The notes: generated by a model not told the origin, from the letters alone. A stretch of 64,000 nucleotides of DNA from Cellvibrio sp. KY-GH-1 (GCF_008806975.1 NZ_CP031728.1:5311501-5375500), one strand, 5' to 3'; counted from the stretch's first letter, positions 36,208-47,246 are shown. Numbers and translations: made by a program.

Positions 36208-36822
36208 ATGATCAAAAAACCTGAATTCACGCGCGCCGATGTAGAAATTATTCGTCGTGAAGAAATGTATAAGCGTTTTTTTCGTGTTGAAAAAATTTTT
36301 CTTCGCCACAAATTATTTAACGGTGATTGGGGTAAAGAAATTGGGCGCGAATTATTTGTGCGTGGTGAAGCGGTCGCCGTGGTGCTTTATGATCCAGCGC
36401 GCGATTCAATCGGTCTGGTCGAACAATTTCGTGTGGGAGCATTGGACGAGCCTAATGGACCCTGGTGCTACGAAGTGGTCGCGGGTATGCTGGAGGAAGG
36501 GGAATCACCGGAGGATGTGGCGAGGCGCGAGCTAAAAGAAGAAGCAAATATTGAGCCCTATGCGTTGGAGTACATTTGCAATTATTTATCTAGCCCCGGC
36601 GGTTGTGACGAAAAATTGCATCTTTATTGCGGATTGTGCGATTTAAGTCAAGCTGGTGGTGTTTACGGATTGCCGGAAGAGGGCGAAGATATTCGTGTGC
36701 ACGTATTTATGGCGGACGAAGTGTTCGCCGAGTTATTACAAGGAAAATTTAATAACGCCGCAGCGCTCATTTGTTTGCAATGGCTACAGTTAAATCGTAG
36801 CCGCTTACGCGCTACTTTGTAA
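36208..36822 (+). CDS. nudF: ADP-ribose pyrophosphatase (Nudix)
   Basis: 204 residues from the ATG at 36208, chosen over an upstream frame start because it has a CAGGA-like site and a conserved N-terminus. It hydrolyses ADP-ribose to AMP and ribose 5-phosphate. The Nudix box (GX5EX7REVXEEXGX-type) lies at about 93-115, with the catalytic part 'ARRELKEEANIE'. 'YYCNYLSSPGGCDEK'-type residues appear here as 'YICNYLSSPGGCDEKLHLY', typical of NudF. It begins the conserved nudF-yqiB-cpdA-yqiA-parE cluster. Confidence 0.93.
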   Translation: MIKKPEFTRADVEIIRREEMYKRFFRVEKIFLRHKLFNGDWGKEIGRELFVRGEAVAVVLYDPARDSIGLVEQFRVGALDEPNGPWCYEVVAGMLEEGESPEDVARRELKEEANIEPYALEYICNYLSSPGGCDEKLHLYCGLCDLSQAGGVYGLPEEGEDIRVHVFMADEVFAELLQGKFNNAAALICLQWLQLNRSRLRATL

Positions 36823-36958
36823 TAATTTTTTTCACCCATTGACTTGGGGATGAGTCTGGCTGACACTCTTGCTCAAGCACTAATTATTCGCTGTGTATAT
36901 TTAGGGCGTTACATTACTATTACGAGCCCGATTTTTTTAGCCAGCCTTATGGGTATCT

Positions 36959-37447
36959 ATGTTTACATTGCGTGTTAAGAAACCTCAACCTGATTACGTG
37001 ACTTATAAAGAGCGTTATAAGGTGGATTTGCCGTTGCAAATGGCGGAGTGTGAGGCGAATTACATGCGTTTGACCAAGCTGGTTGCTGATAAATCCCGGA
37101 ATGAATTTCGTTTTATCGTGGCTCGTGGCGATCACCAATGGCTGCATTTATTGCGTGTTCTAGAGCGCTCGCCTTACACCACTACCCTGGAGTTGAGTCG
37201 TACCTGTGTGGGTATCAGCTCAGAGTGGTTGGCGATGCCGAAATTAACCCTGCGGATGTATCACGACGCCAAACTGGCTGAAGTTTTGGCATGGGAGGGG
37301 CATAAGCGATTGCGGCCCCGTTATGAGTACCCCAACCAATCTATGTACCAGAGCGACGAAAAATACCAACTCAACCGCTTTTTGGGGGAGTGGTTAAATC
37401 TGTGCCTTGAGCAGGCGTTTACTCCCGACACCAGTTTTCAATTCTGA
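36959..37447 (+). CDS. yqiB: DUF1249 protein (YqiB-like)
   Basis: 162 residues. The sequence 'CEANYMRLTKLVADKSRNEF' near the N-terminus, 'TTTLELSRTCVGISSEWLAM' in the middle and 'LRMYHDAKLAEVLAWEGHKR' with 'YEYPNQSMYQSDEKYQLNRF' match the DUF1249 family. Its function is unknown; E. coli YqiB occupies the same slot between nudF and cpdA. No signal peptide or membrane segment is present, so it is likely cytoplasmic. The start is an ATG 136 bases after nudF; the weak upstream site leaves some doubt. Confidence 0.9.
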   Translation: MFTLRVKKPQPDYVTYKERYKVDLPLQMAECEANYMRLTKLVADKSRNEFRFIVARGDHQWLHLLRVLERSPYTTTLELSRTCVGISSEWLAMPKLTLRMYHDAKLAEVLAWEGHKRLRPRYEYPNQSMYQSDEKYQLNRFLGEWLNLCLEQAFTPDTSFQF

Positions 37448-37669
37448 TATTGCTGGTAGTTCTATCTCCTTCACAAAATTTACATCTTTTAACGTAGAAA
37501 CCTATGTTTTCGCTGGGCTCAGGCTGGCGAAAACCCGGGTTAGCGTATATCTTGCGAATGATATTTATCCATTCTGACATCACAGTCCACATGAGTCAGG
37601 ATGGAAGCCCGCCATTAATAACTAAAATATATCAACCAGACTTAAACAAACCGGGAATGAGAACTACCA

Positions 37670-38452
37670 GTGCGTCTGATTCAGATCACCGATTGCCATC
37701 TGGGACCACAGCAAAGTGAGACCCTGCTGGGACTAAACACCGACCAAAGCCTTGAGGATGTGCTTCAGCTGATCCAACAGGCGGAAGCTTCCTTTGATCA
37801 TTTACTTTGTACGGGTGACGTTGCCAGTGCCGGTCACATCGATTGCTATACCCGCTACGAGCGAATTGTTCGGCGCTATTTTTCCCAGCCACTTAGTTGG
37901 CTGGCTGGTAATCATGATGATGCCGATATTATGGAATCCAGCCAGGATGCACTGAAGATTCAAGGGCGGTTGGTGGAGCTGGGAAAGTGGTTGGTAGTAT
38001 TGCTGGATTCCAGTGTTCCAGGCCAGGTCTACGGTCAATTGGCGGCCAGCGAACTGGATTATTTGGAACATATTCTGACGGCACATCCTGATAAAAACAT
38101 TATTGTCTCCCTGCATCATCAACCAGTCCCGGTTGGCAGCGTATGGATTGATCAATATGTAGTGCGCAATGCGGATGCTTTTTTCCAGCTTACTGACGCG
38201 CATCCCAACGTAAAAATTATTACCTGGGGTCATGTTCATCAGGAATTTCGTGCTCTGCGTAACGGGGTAGAGCTGTTAGCTACACCGTCAACCTGTGTGC
38301 AATTCAAACCATTGTGTGAAGATTTTACGGTAGATACCCTGATGCCAGGATACCGTTGGTTTGAGCTGAATGATGACGGCAGTTTTGCTACAGGTGTTGC
38401 ACGGGTCACCGGAAAAAACTACGTAATTGATTACAAATCGGCTGGTTATTAA
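37670..38452 (+). CDS. cpdA: 3',5'-cyclic-AMP phosphodiesterase
   Basis: 260 residues starting at a GTG (37670); an in-frame TGA stands only ten bases upstream, so no longer form is possible. CpdA lowers cAMP and so tunes CRP-dependent genes. The class III calcineurin-like metal centre is complete: D8 and H10 in 'ITDCHLG', Asp50 in 'LCTGDVASAGH', 'LAGNHDD' (78-84), 'VSLHHQP' and 'ITWGHVHQEF'. Same gene order as in E. coli. It is the third gene of the nudF-parE cluster, and yqiA begins eight bases after its stop. Confidence 0.94.
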   Translation: MRLIQITDCHLGPQQSETLLGLNTDQSLEDVLQLIQQAEASFDHLLCTGDVASAGHIDCYTRYERIVRRYFSQPLSWLAGNHDDADIMESSQDALKIQGRLVELGKWLVVLLDSSVPGQVYGQLAASELDYLEHILTAHPDKNIIVSLHHQPVPVGSVWIDQYVVRNADAFFQLTDAHPNVKIITWGHVHQEFRALRNGVELLATPSTCVQFKPLCEDFTVDTLMPGYRWFELNDDGSFATGVARVTGKNYVIDYKSAGY

Positions 38453-38460
38453 ATCGACCC

Positions 38461-39042
38461 ATGGCCGCATTGCTGTATATCCACGGTTTCCTCAGTTCTC
38501 CCTTCTCGTTTAAAGCCCGCCAAACCGGCGAGTGGCTAATCACAACTTACCCCGGGATCGACTTTTACTGCCCTCAGCTCCCCCCATATCCCGCGCAGAC
38601 CCAAGCCATTCTTGAGTCGTTGGTTGAACGCTTGTTGCCCCAACCGGTTTACCTGATGGGGAGTTCGCTGGGTGGCTTTTGGGCAACCTGGTTGGCGGAA
38701 AAATATAATCTGCGTGCCGTGTTGATTAACCCCGCGGTGAGCCCTCAGAATTTTATGCCGGGTTATTTAGAGGTTGACCTGAAAAGTTATCACACGGATG
38801 ATAGCTACCGTTTAAGCGCAGGTCACATCGACGAAATAATTGCCGTTGATGTACCGCCGACCCGCACCGCCAATTATTGGCTGCTCGTGCAAACAGGCGA
38901 TGAAACCCTGGACTACCGTCTGGCCGTACAAAAATACGCCGGTTGCAAACAAACGGTTGAAGAGGGTGGTGATCACGCCTTTCAGGGATTTGAGCGTTAC
39001 CTGCCGAGTTGCATCGATTTTTTTCAACGCACAGATTGTTGA
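38461..39042 (+). CDS. yqiA: Alpha/beta-hydrolase esterase (YqiA-like)
   Basis: 193 residues, the size of E. coli YqiA. It has the oxyanion/nucleophile turn GSSLGG with Ser69 as nucleophile, 'LLYIHGFLSSPFSFKA' at the first strand, 'LINPAVSPQ', 'VQTGDETLDYR' carrying the acid and 'EGGDHAFQGF' carrying the His. E. coli YqiA has esterase activity on short acyl esters; its physiological role is unknown. It lies between cpdA and parE, probably co-transcribed with both. Confidence 0.92.
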   Translation: MAALLYIHGFLSSPFSFKARQTGEWLITTYPGIDFYCPQLPPYPAQTQAILESLVERLLPQPVYLMGSSLGGFWATWLAEKYNLRAVLINPAVSPQNFMPGYLEVDLKSYHTDDSYRLSAGHIDEIIAVDVPPTRTANYWLLVQTGDETLDYRLAVQKYAGCKQTVEEGGDHAFQGFERYLPSCIDFFQRTDC

Positions 39043-39107
39043 TGCGCAGTTTGTAAATTCACGATTATTTATTTCACCGTTCTTTATCTAACAAAGAAAG
39101 CAATTAA

Positions 39108-41000
<1,893 letters not shown>

Positions 41001-41052
41001 ATGCTCAAGCGCTATTGGGTAGCGGTGAGTAATGCTACCTGATGGCCACTGA

Positions 41053-41080
41053 AAATAAAAAGAGCCACCGGAGTGGCTCA
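41053..41080 (-). terminator. Terminator for the TonB receptor gene
   Basis: GAGCCAC (41062-41068), loop CGGA, GTGGCTC (41073-41079). Reading the minus strand, the stem is followed by a T-rich run (TTTTTATTTT), so it ends the receptor transcript; parE also ends just before it on plus. Confidence 0.85.
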
Positions 41081-41128
41081 TATTGGATGGACTAACCAAT
41101 GCGTTCGTCCCTGAGTAACACTTACATC

Positions 41129-43831
41129 CTAGTAGGTGTATTTCACATCCAAGCTAAAGCTGGTTCCTACCTGTTGTTTTAAAATGTCGACGCTCTCGCC
41201 GTTAGAATTAACCTGTTCAAACACGCGCTCCTCGTTGAGGATATTGCCGAGTTTTATTTTGGTGGTGACGTTATCCGTCGCATACCAGGAGTAGGTTAAA
41301 TCCAGCGAGTTAAACGGTTGCTCGTAGGCATCTTGATGGGTGCCTATGTTGCGCGCGGCAAAGAACAGACGCTCACCAAACAGGTTATACACCAGCGATG
41401 CACTATGTTGTCCATCTTCCGAGTCAAAACCCAATTGCGCGTTAAGTACATATTCGGATTGACCAGTCATTGGGCGGGTGCTGTTGGTGTAACCCTGGCC
41501 TTCGGGTGAAACAATTTCTGATTCACTCAGCGTCAGGTTGGATGAGGCGAAGAAACCTGCGCCGAGATCGCGCAATATTTCCATTTCCAAACCGTAGATT
41601 TCACCACTCAGAGAATTTTCGAAGGTGAGAATTACATCGTCATCCGAACCAGGCAAGCGAGTACTTTCGATGGGATTGGCAATGTCTTTGTAAAATAACG
41701 TGGCAGTAAAGTTATTGCCGCTATCAAAGAACCATTCCGCGCGCAGATCGTAATGCGTTAATTCAGAAAATTCCAAGCGCGAATTTCCTTTTACTTTCAT
41801 ACCCAATTCAGTGTCGATATAAACTACGTCCGACATTTCACGCAGGTCAGGGCGCACGACAGTTTCACTGGCGCTCAGCCGAACCTGAAAGGCTTCGGTA
41901 TTCATAAAGCCTTCGTTCATGTAAGTGATGGCAAGTGATGGATACCAATCTTCTTGCGCGAAACCGTAGCGTTGATCCGGGTTGTTGGCAATATCATCAA
42001 TGATTTTTACCAAGCTATTGCCGGTATAATCCAACAGATCTACGGGTAATAAACCTTGCTTGAACGTTTCTTTGCGTGCACCGCCGGTAATGCGCCAGGT
42101 CTCGTCCCAGTTCGCATCGAACATCCCGTAAGCACCCTCAATAATTTGTCCCGCAACATAGCTTTCGGTGCCGAACCCACCGCCGACACTCAAGTCAAAA
42201 TTATTATTGAGATCGGTGGTGCGATTGCTGTTGAGCACGTCATTTACATTGCCACTGAGCACGCTACTTTGGTTGCCGCCGGCATCAATATTGGCGGTAT
42301 AGCCGTAATACTCACGCGACTTTTCGTTGTAATTGAATCCACCGGAGAGTGTTAATTCCAACCGATCAAACATCAGTGGCACTTTCGCATTCCAGCCATT
42401 GCTAATTACACTGTCTTCGAGATTGAGAAATTCAAAGCTGGCCATAGCCGCGCGCGGCGATAATTGTGTACTGATAAATGCACCACTGGTTGGATCGACG
42501 GTGTTGTCCCCGGCAACGGTGGTGTGGTTGGGTACGTCAGTTTTAACCGTAGAATCAGAATAAAACCAATCAAACACCAGTGTGTCCAGCCAGTCGTTAT
42601 TCAATTGATCAAGTTTGTGTTCACCGGTAAGTTGGCCCACTTCCAATTCGCGGTTTTCCATGCGCGTATCGTAGAACACGTATTCACTGCCTTCGGCGAG
42701 TGTGTAGTTGCTGCCATTGAATCCGGTTTTAATACGCGCTTCATCGTGAATGTTTTCGATGTGATACACGCTGGCTTGCAGCTTGTGCATATCCTGGTAA
42801 TCAAGGCCCAGATTGGTAGAAATTACCTGACGGGTTTCTTCACTGGTGCGTTCGGTTTTGGAATAGCGATCTTCTGGAGAGCCGATGTCGCGACGTTCCT
42901 GGTCTTTGTTGCGCCATTTGGTGTCCTGACCGAAGTTGACCACGGCACCCAGGGAAATGTCATCATTTAAATCCCAGCTATTTCCTAACGCCAAGCTTCC
43001 GGAAAAATCTACAGGTAAGGACTTTTTGTAAATTTCTACATCGCGATTTAATGATAATAATAAATCGCGATTGGTTTGCGTCGCGAAGGCATCGCGTTCA
43101 GCGTTGGTGACAGTCGGGTTTGCACGTTTGTAAAAATCACCAATGCGTTGTTCGCTCAAGTTGCCTTGATAGGTATTTAATGCTTCGCGCATTTGTGCTG
43201 GCATGTTGTGTTTTTCGCCGTGACTGGCGTGCGTTAATCCGTCATCACTTTCTGAGTTCATGCCTGAACCCATCGCGATGCTAAACACGAACTCGTCGGG
43301 TACGCCTTTAGTGCGAATATCAACTGCACCACCACCAAAGTTCGCCGCTAATTCTGGTGAATAGGCTTTTTGAACTTTTAATGATTCAACAATTGATGAG
43401 GGAATCAAATCGAGAGGCAGTACGTTGCGCGTCAATTCAGGCGATGGAACTGCGGCGCCATTTAATGTGGTGCTGGAGTAACGCTCACCGAGGCTGCGTA
43501 CGTAAACGTATTTACCATCGAGTAGGGTTACGCCAGTGACACGGGTCAGGGCCACGGCAACGTTGGAGTCTCCGGTACGGGAGATTTGGTCGGAACTCAT
43601 CAGGTCAGCGGCGAAGGCTTCTTCGAGCCGCTCGGTGACGACCGATTGTGCCGCACTTTGTTGACGCCCCGTAACGAGCATCTCTTCAATTACCGGTGCC
43701 TCTATTGCTAAACCAGAATCGGGAGCTTCCTGAGTTTCAGCTTCCTGGGCTGTGGCGATATTGCAAATACCCAATGAAGCGGCGGTGATGGCCAGAAAAA
43801 GCTGGCGTCGCTTGGTATTTAATCTTTGCAT
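41129..43831 (-). CDS. TonB-dependent outer-membrane receptor
   Basis: 900 residues with a signal peptide (about 1-28, cleavage near 'NIATAQ'). The plug domain (about 55-190) includes 'DSNVAVALTRVTGVTLLDGK' and 'NVLPLDLIPSSIVESLKVQK', and 'GGGAVDIRTKGVP' at its end. The remainder is a 22-strand-type barrel ending in an aromatic-rich strand 'SFSLDVKYTY', the usual C-terminal signature for outer-membrane insertion. The ligand is unknown; no siderophore, vitamin B12 or SusD-type motif is evident. It is preceded on the same strand by the beta-helix lipoprotein gene with a hairpin between, suggesting a two-gene unit. Confidence 0.88.
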   Translation of the reverse strand: MQRLNTKRRQLFLAITAASLGICNIATAQEAETQEAPDSGLAIEAPVIEEMLVTGRQQSAAQSVVTERLEEAFAADLMSSDQISRTGDSNVAVALTRVTGVTLLDGKYVYVRSLGERYSSTTLNGAAVPSPELTRNVLPLDLIPSSIVESLKVQKAYSPELAANFGGGAVDIRTKGVPDEFVFSIAMGSGMNSESDDGLTHASHGEKHNMPAQMREALNTYQGNLSEQRIGDFYKRANPTVTNAERDAFATQTNRDLLLSLNRDVEIYKKSLPVDFSGSLALGNSWDLNDDISLGAVVNFGQDTKWRNKDQERRDIGSPEDRYSKTERTSEETRQVISTNLGLDYQDMHKLQASVYHIENIHDEARIKTGFNGSNYTLAEGSEYVFYDTRMENRELEVGQLTGEHKLDQLNNDWLDTLVFDWFYSDSTVKTDVPNHTTVAGDNTVDPTSGAFISTQLSPRAAMASFEFLNLEDSVISNGWNAKVPLMFDRLELTLSGGFNYNEKSREYYGYTANIDAGGNQSSVLSGNVNDVLNSNRTTDLNNNFDLSVGGGFGTESYVAGQIIEGAYGMFDANWDETWRITGGARKETFKQGLLPVDLLDYTGNSLVKIIDDIANNPDQRYGFAQEDWYPSLAITYMNEGFMNTEAFQVRLSASETVVRPDLREMSDVVYIDTELGMKVKGNSRLEFSELTHYDLRAEWFFDSGNNFTATLFYKDIANPIESTRLPGSDDDVILTFENSLSGEIYGLEMEILRDLGAGFFASSNLTLSESEIVSPEGQGYTNSTRPMTGQSEYVLNAQLGFDSEDGQHSASLVYNLFGERLFFAARNIGTHQDAYEQPFNSLDLTYSWYATDNVTTKIKLGNILNEERVFEQVNSNGESVDILKQQVGTSFSLDVKYTY

Positions 43832-43877
43832 GGTAAAAACCTTGTTTAAACAGGCAATAGGGATGGCTTCTTAAGAA

Positions 43878-43899
43878 AGAGGCGCCCGGAGGCGCCTCT
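43878..43899 (-). terminator. Hairpin between receptor lipoprotein gene and TonB receptor gene
   Basis: agaggcgcc (43878-43886), loop cgga, ggcgcctct (43891-43899), a perfect 9-bp stem. On the minus strand it is followed by TTTCTT, a weak U-tract. It lies 37 bases beyond the lipoprotein gene's stop and 47 bases before the receptor's start, so it could reduce read-through into the receptor gene. Confidence 0.75.
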
Positions 43900-43935
43900 G
43901 TCGGGGGATCACAACGTGAAAGTGTGTGATCTCAA

Positions 43936-45609
43936 TTAGAGGCCAAAAGTCCAGCCGGCTACCCAGTCATTCGCTTCAGATGCAGCGCCAATGTGGGTGG
44001 GGTTTACAAAGAAAGTGCTGGTTCCGGTTGCGGGTACTGCACCGGCTTGGAAGCTGTCAGCCAACTTGCTTACGTCTAACAGGGCAATGGTCACCGGAGC
44101 AGTGGTGGCATCGGTGAGCGCAGCCAGGGTCAAGTAGGCTTTATCGTTGGTTGCGGAGCCTTTCAACACGTTCACTGGCAACTGGTTTGCGGCGGTGATC
44201 ACGGTGTTGTTGCTGTTAGTGGTGTTGGCTAACCAGGCTGCGGTGGTAAAACCAGCGTTAGATGGGTCAACTTTTGATTGTGCTACACCTGCAGTACCAG
44301 CAAACAGGTTACTCTTGGCAACGGACCAACCGTCGTTAGCACCTTTGATGGTTTGTGGGCCTTCGGTGTCATTGAAGGTAAACAGCGCTTTGGAAGCCAT
44401 GCCGCTAGCGTTAGAGGTTACTACGCTGTTGTAGAGTTCCACGAAGAAACCTTCGCGAATCAGCAGACCCAGAGAGTCGCCATCGGGTGACGGAGTAGTT
44501 CCCTGATTTTTCACCACGTTGTTGGTAACGCAAGTCAGGTTGGAGATGCGCACTTTGGTCAGCGGCGCAATGTCGTCAGCGCGGCCCACGCCAGTGTTAT
44601 CTGCTTCAACACAGTTGTTACCACCTACGCCGGTTGGGTGAACTGACAATGCAAATTGGATGTTGCCGGTGTAGCCATCGGTAAAGTCAAAACCATCATC
44701 AGAGGTGCCTACGGCGACGATGTGTTTTGCATTAACTGCGCCACCAAACCATTCGAAAGCGTCATCTTGAGCAGCGTAGGATTGAACGTAATCAATAATG
44801 GTTTTGGAGCCAACCGCATTCAGGGTAATCGCATTCAGCTCATTACCTTCTACTACCTTGTAGCCAGCGTGTTTAACGATAACGTATTTCAAGGTACCAG
44901 AACTTTCAGTGTTGTTATTGCCACCATAAGTACCTGGTAAGCCTTCAGAAGTAATGTGGCAGCCGTGCACGTTGGTTGGGGTAGGTTGACGCTGTGCGTC
45001 GGTACACTTGTTGGTTTTTCCGTTACCGTTAATTTGAATACCGCCCCACAGGCCGCGATCAGAAATAGTGGCGGTCTTATCGCGCAAATCTTTTACGCCA
45101 GAGAAAATGATCGGTTTGGCTTTGGTGCCTTCAGCGATGATTTTTGAGCCGCGCGCAATACGCACGTAATCTTCACCGCGTTCAAATGCGATTTTTGCAC
45201 CAGCGGCAACGTTCAACGTTGCACCTTCACCTTCTTGTGGAATGCGCTTACCAGCAGCGGCAACGTTGCTATCCACATCTTCACCAATAAACAGTGCGCC
45301 TTGGAAAATATGCACGCCATTGTCAGCCAGTTCAGGAATAGACAGGCTCACTTTTAACTGTTTGGCACTGGAGGCGAAGCTAGTGTTGTACACACAGTTT
45401 TTGCCGTCTTGTGCACCTTGGAAAGTCTGACCATCTTGCTCGTACTTAGCGCAAGGATTGACTGCTGGAGTCGGGTTGGCCGGGTTGTTGATGGTGGTGT
45501 TGTTGGAGTCGGTGACGGAGTTACTTGGATTCAGGTTTACATCGCCACCGCCGCACGCCGCCAGTGCAGCAGCCATTACATTCAGCGCAAAAATATTTTT
45601 CAGTTTCAT
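43936..45609 (-). CDS. Predicted lipoprotein with right-handed beta-helix-like repeats, receptor partner
   Basis: 557 residues. Lipoprotein signal with Cys19 ('AAALAACGGGD'), then a Pro/Asn-rich tether. The central part (about 130-430) has recurring 'G..NI..', 'NNTESSGTLKYVIVKHAGY', 'NAITLNAVGSKTIIDYVQS' and 'VRISNLTCVTNNVV' strands, consistent with a parallel beta-helix, though not a recognised enzyme family. 'VGTSDDGFDFTDGYTGNIQF' lies at the heart of the repeat and has several acidic residues. It is directly upstream of the TonB receptor gene on the same strand, so it probably presents or processes the receptor's ligand at the cell surface. The ligand is not known. Confidence 0.7.
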   Translation of the reverse strand: MKLKNIFALNVMAAALAACGGGDVNLNPSNSVTDSNNTTINNPANPTPAVNPCAKYEQDGQTFQGAQDGKNCVYNTSFASSAKQLKVSLSIPELADNGVHIFQGALFIGEDVDSNVAAAGKRIPQEGEGATLNVAAGAKIAFERGEDYVRIARGSKIIAEGTKAKPIIFSGVKDLRDKTATISDRGLWGGIQINGNGKTNKCTDAQRQPTPTNVHGCHITSEGLPGTYGGNNNTESSGTLKYVIVKHAGYKVVEGNELNAITLNAVGSKTIIDYVQSYAAQDDAFEWFGGAVNAKHIVAVGTSDDGFDFTDGYTGNIQFALSVHPTGVGGNNCVEADNTGVGRADDIAPLTKVRISNLTCVTNNVVKNQGTTPSPDGDSLGLLIREGFFVELYNSVVTSNASGMASKALFTFNDTEGPQTIKGANDGWSVAKSNLFAGTAGVAQSKVDPSNAGFTTAAWLANTTNSNNTVITAANQLPVNVLKGSATNDKAYLTLAALTDATTAPVTIALLDVSKLADSFQAGAVPATGTSTFFVNPTHIGAASEANDWVAGWTFGL

Positions 45610-45930
45610 GAGGTCACTCTCTCAATTTCACAGGGGTAAAGGAAATGTGTGAACGCGCGGCTTTTTGTGATTTAGCTCTGCTTTCGCGTTGGTGGCGCTA
45701 TATTTGATGACAAATGTGAAATTTGGACGACAGATTTGTGAAAGTTTTATTGCTAAAAAATGGCAGGAATGTGTCAGAAATGGGGTTGTTGCAATTTGTA
45801 ACCAAGCGGGTTTAGCGGCGTAAAGATGGTTGTCGCTGCTCGATCCTTTCGTTAAAGTGGCACACCCGTTACCGAAGGTGACACCTATCTTTTGCCGCTG
45901 TTCAAGCGCTGTCGTGATTACAGGGATTCT
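45610..45930. other. 321-base gap between divergent receptor-lipoprotein and mlaA genes
   Basis: It must contain promoters for both genes. On the minus strand it holds a weak series of 7-base units at 11-base spacing (around 45705-45733) that partly resembles a Pho box. I see no terminator or RNA gene here. The frame starting at 45628 on minus is a shadow. Confidence 0.5.
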
Positions 45931-46668
45931 ATGAAACCTTTCCTTAAACCCTTTTCGTTTTGTCTTATCGTTGGTCTTGCTGCGCCGGTTTCTGTGCTGG
46001 CAGAGGATGAGCAGGCATCTGTAAATCCTGACCCTTGGCAAGGCTTTAACCGCGCCATGTTCAGTTTTAACGACACGTTGGATCGCTGGTTTTTAAAACC
46101 ACTCGCCAAGGGCTATAAAGCCGTAATGCCCGATCCACTGGAAACGGGCGTGTCCAATATTTTTTCCAATGTGCTGGAAGTGCCCAATGTGATTAACGGG
46201 GTGCTGCAGGGGGACTTGAAAGGCGCTGGTCATGACACTGGGCGCTTGCTGGTGAATACGACCCTGGGGTTGGGCGGCTTGTTGGATGTTGCTCAATATA
46301 TGAATTTGCCAGCGGACGAACGCGAAGATTTTGGCCAGACCCTGGCGGTATGGGGAGTAGGGCAGGGCCCTTATCTGGTGTTGCCATTGCTTGGGCCAAG
46401 TACGGTGCGAGATGGTCTGGGTAAACCGATCGATTGGTATACCGACCCTACCAACTATATCGACCATGTACCTACGGAGAATACGGTAAAGGGGATATCT
46501 CTGCTTAACACCCGCGCGCAGTTGTTGTCGTTGGAGAAAAACCTGACGGGTGACAAGTATGTGTTTATTCGCGATGTCTACCTGCAGCGCCGCGCTTACT
46601 TGATTAACAATGGTGCCGTTGAGGATGATTTTGGTACTGAGGATTTTAGCGAAGATGATTTCGAGTAA
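45931..46668 (+). CDS. mlaA: Phospholipid-asymmetry protein MlaA (VacJ)
   Basis: 245 residues from the ATG at 45931; an earlier in-frame ATG at 45892 adds a charged leader without signal features. MlaA sits in the outer membrane and removes phospholipid from its outer leaflet, passing it to MlaC and the MlaFEDB importer. Landmarks: 'PWQGFNRAMFSFNDTLDRWF', 'GVSNIFSNVLEVPNVINGVL', 'TTLGLGGLLDVAQYMNL', 'GQTLAVWGVGQGPYLVLP'. The N-terminus has a signal peptide ('LIVGLAAPVSVLAED') without a lipobox Cys, unlike E. coli MlaA. The remaining mla genes are not nearby. The tail is rich in Asp/Glu. Confidence 0.92.
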   Translation: MKPFLKPFSFCLIVGLAAPVSVLAEDEQASVNPDPWQGFNRAMFSFNDTLDRWFLKPLAKGYKAVMPDPLETGVSNIFSNVLEVPNVINGVLQGDLKGAGHDTGRLLVNTTLGLGGLLDVAQYMNLPADEREDFGQTLAVWGVGQGPYLVLPLLGPSTVRDGLGKPIDWYTDPTNYIDHVPTENTVKGISLLNTRAQLLSLEKNLTGDKYVFIRDVYLQRRAYLINNGAVEDDFGTEDFSEDDFE

Positions 46669-46688
46669 TTTTGGGGGCGACTTATCTG

Positions 46689-46716
46689 CGAACGGCTACC
46701 CAGGGTAGCCGTTTTT
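46689..46716 (+). terminator. Terminator after mlaA
   Basis: AACGGCTACC, CAG loop, GGTAGCCGTT with a T5 tail, about 22 bases beyond the mlaA stop. It lies between the convergent mlaA and PilZ-domain genes, and the T tract serves mlaA. Confidence 0.9.
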
Positions 46717-46732
46717 ATTTGGGGCAAATTAA

Positions 46733-47041
46733 TCAGGCGAGAATCTGGATAATTTCCAGTCCTAATACATGCTCTCCTGAATCGCCTACCAGCGCGCGCA
46801 CTACCTTGGCCTTGGCTCTCAGGGTAGGGCTATGGCCATGGCCGGATGAAACTTCTACCTCGGTTTCAGTCCCAATCGGCAGGGGTTGGTTGGTTTCAAC
46901 TTGCAGCCCGCCTCCACTAAGATCAACACATAGGCCTTCAAGGGTCTCGGATGCAACTGCCAACCTGGCATTCAAAGGAGCGCCGATTTTCATCCGGATA
47001 AAATCGCGCTTTTCGCTGTAAGGCTTATCGTTAGTCCCCAT
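46733..47041 (-). CDS. PilZ-domain protein (cyclic-di-GMP receptor candidate)
   Basis: 102 residues, a single PilZ domain. The c-di-GMP motifs are present: RxxxR as 'KRDFIRMKI' (Arg12, Arg16) and D/NxSxxG as 'VDLSGGGLQVE' (Asp40-Ser42-Gly45 region). This predicts c-di-GMP binding, coupling second-messenger level to some effector. A GAGGAA precedes the start on the minus strand. It has no attached effector domain, and its neighbours (mlaA, fdxA) give no direct clue; motility or envelope control is a reasonable but unproven guess. Confidence 0.85.
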   Translation of the reverse strand: MGTNDKPYSEKRDFIRMKIGAPLNARLAVASETLEGLCVDLSGGGLQVETNQPLPIGTETEVEVSSGHGHSPTLRAKAKVVRALVGDSGEHVLGLEIIQILA

Positions 47042-47221
47042 AGCTTGTTCCTCAATTTATTGGTTGTTGTGATCGTTATTTGATGATGCCTGACCGGTTT
47101 AAAACTGTTCTGAGTGTAGCACAGGGGGTTGAGCCGTCATTGTGGTGGTGCTGCTTTCAATAGAACAAATGTTTATGGTCAAGCCTTCGACAGAGTCCGT
47201 TGTTGCAGACGAAAGGTGAAA

Positions 47222-47246
47222 AAAAACCGCGCAGTGCGCGGTTTTC
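47222..47246 (-). terminator. Terminator after fdxA
   Basis: aaaaccgcgc (47223-47232), loop agt, gcgcggtttt (47236-47245), 24 bases beyond the fdxA stop on minus. The minus-strand read ends in a run of eight T. Confidence 0.9.

Noticed and set aside
37504..37719. Small plus-strand frame upstream of cpdA
   Set aside because: It overlaps the start of cpdA in another frame, has no clear ribosome-binding site and no protein-like pattern.
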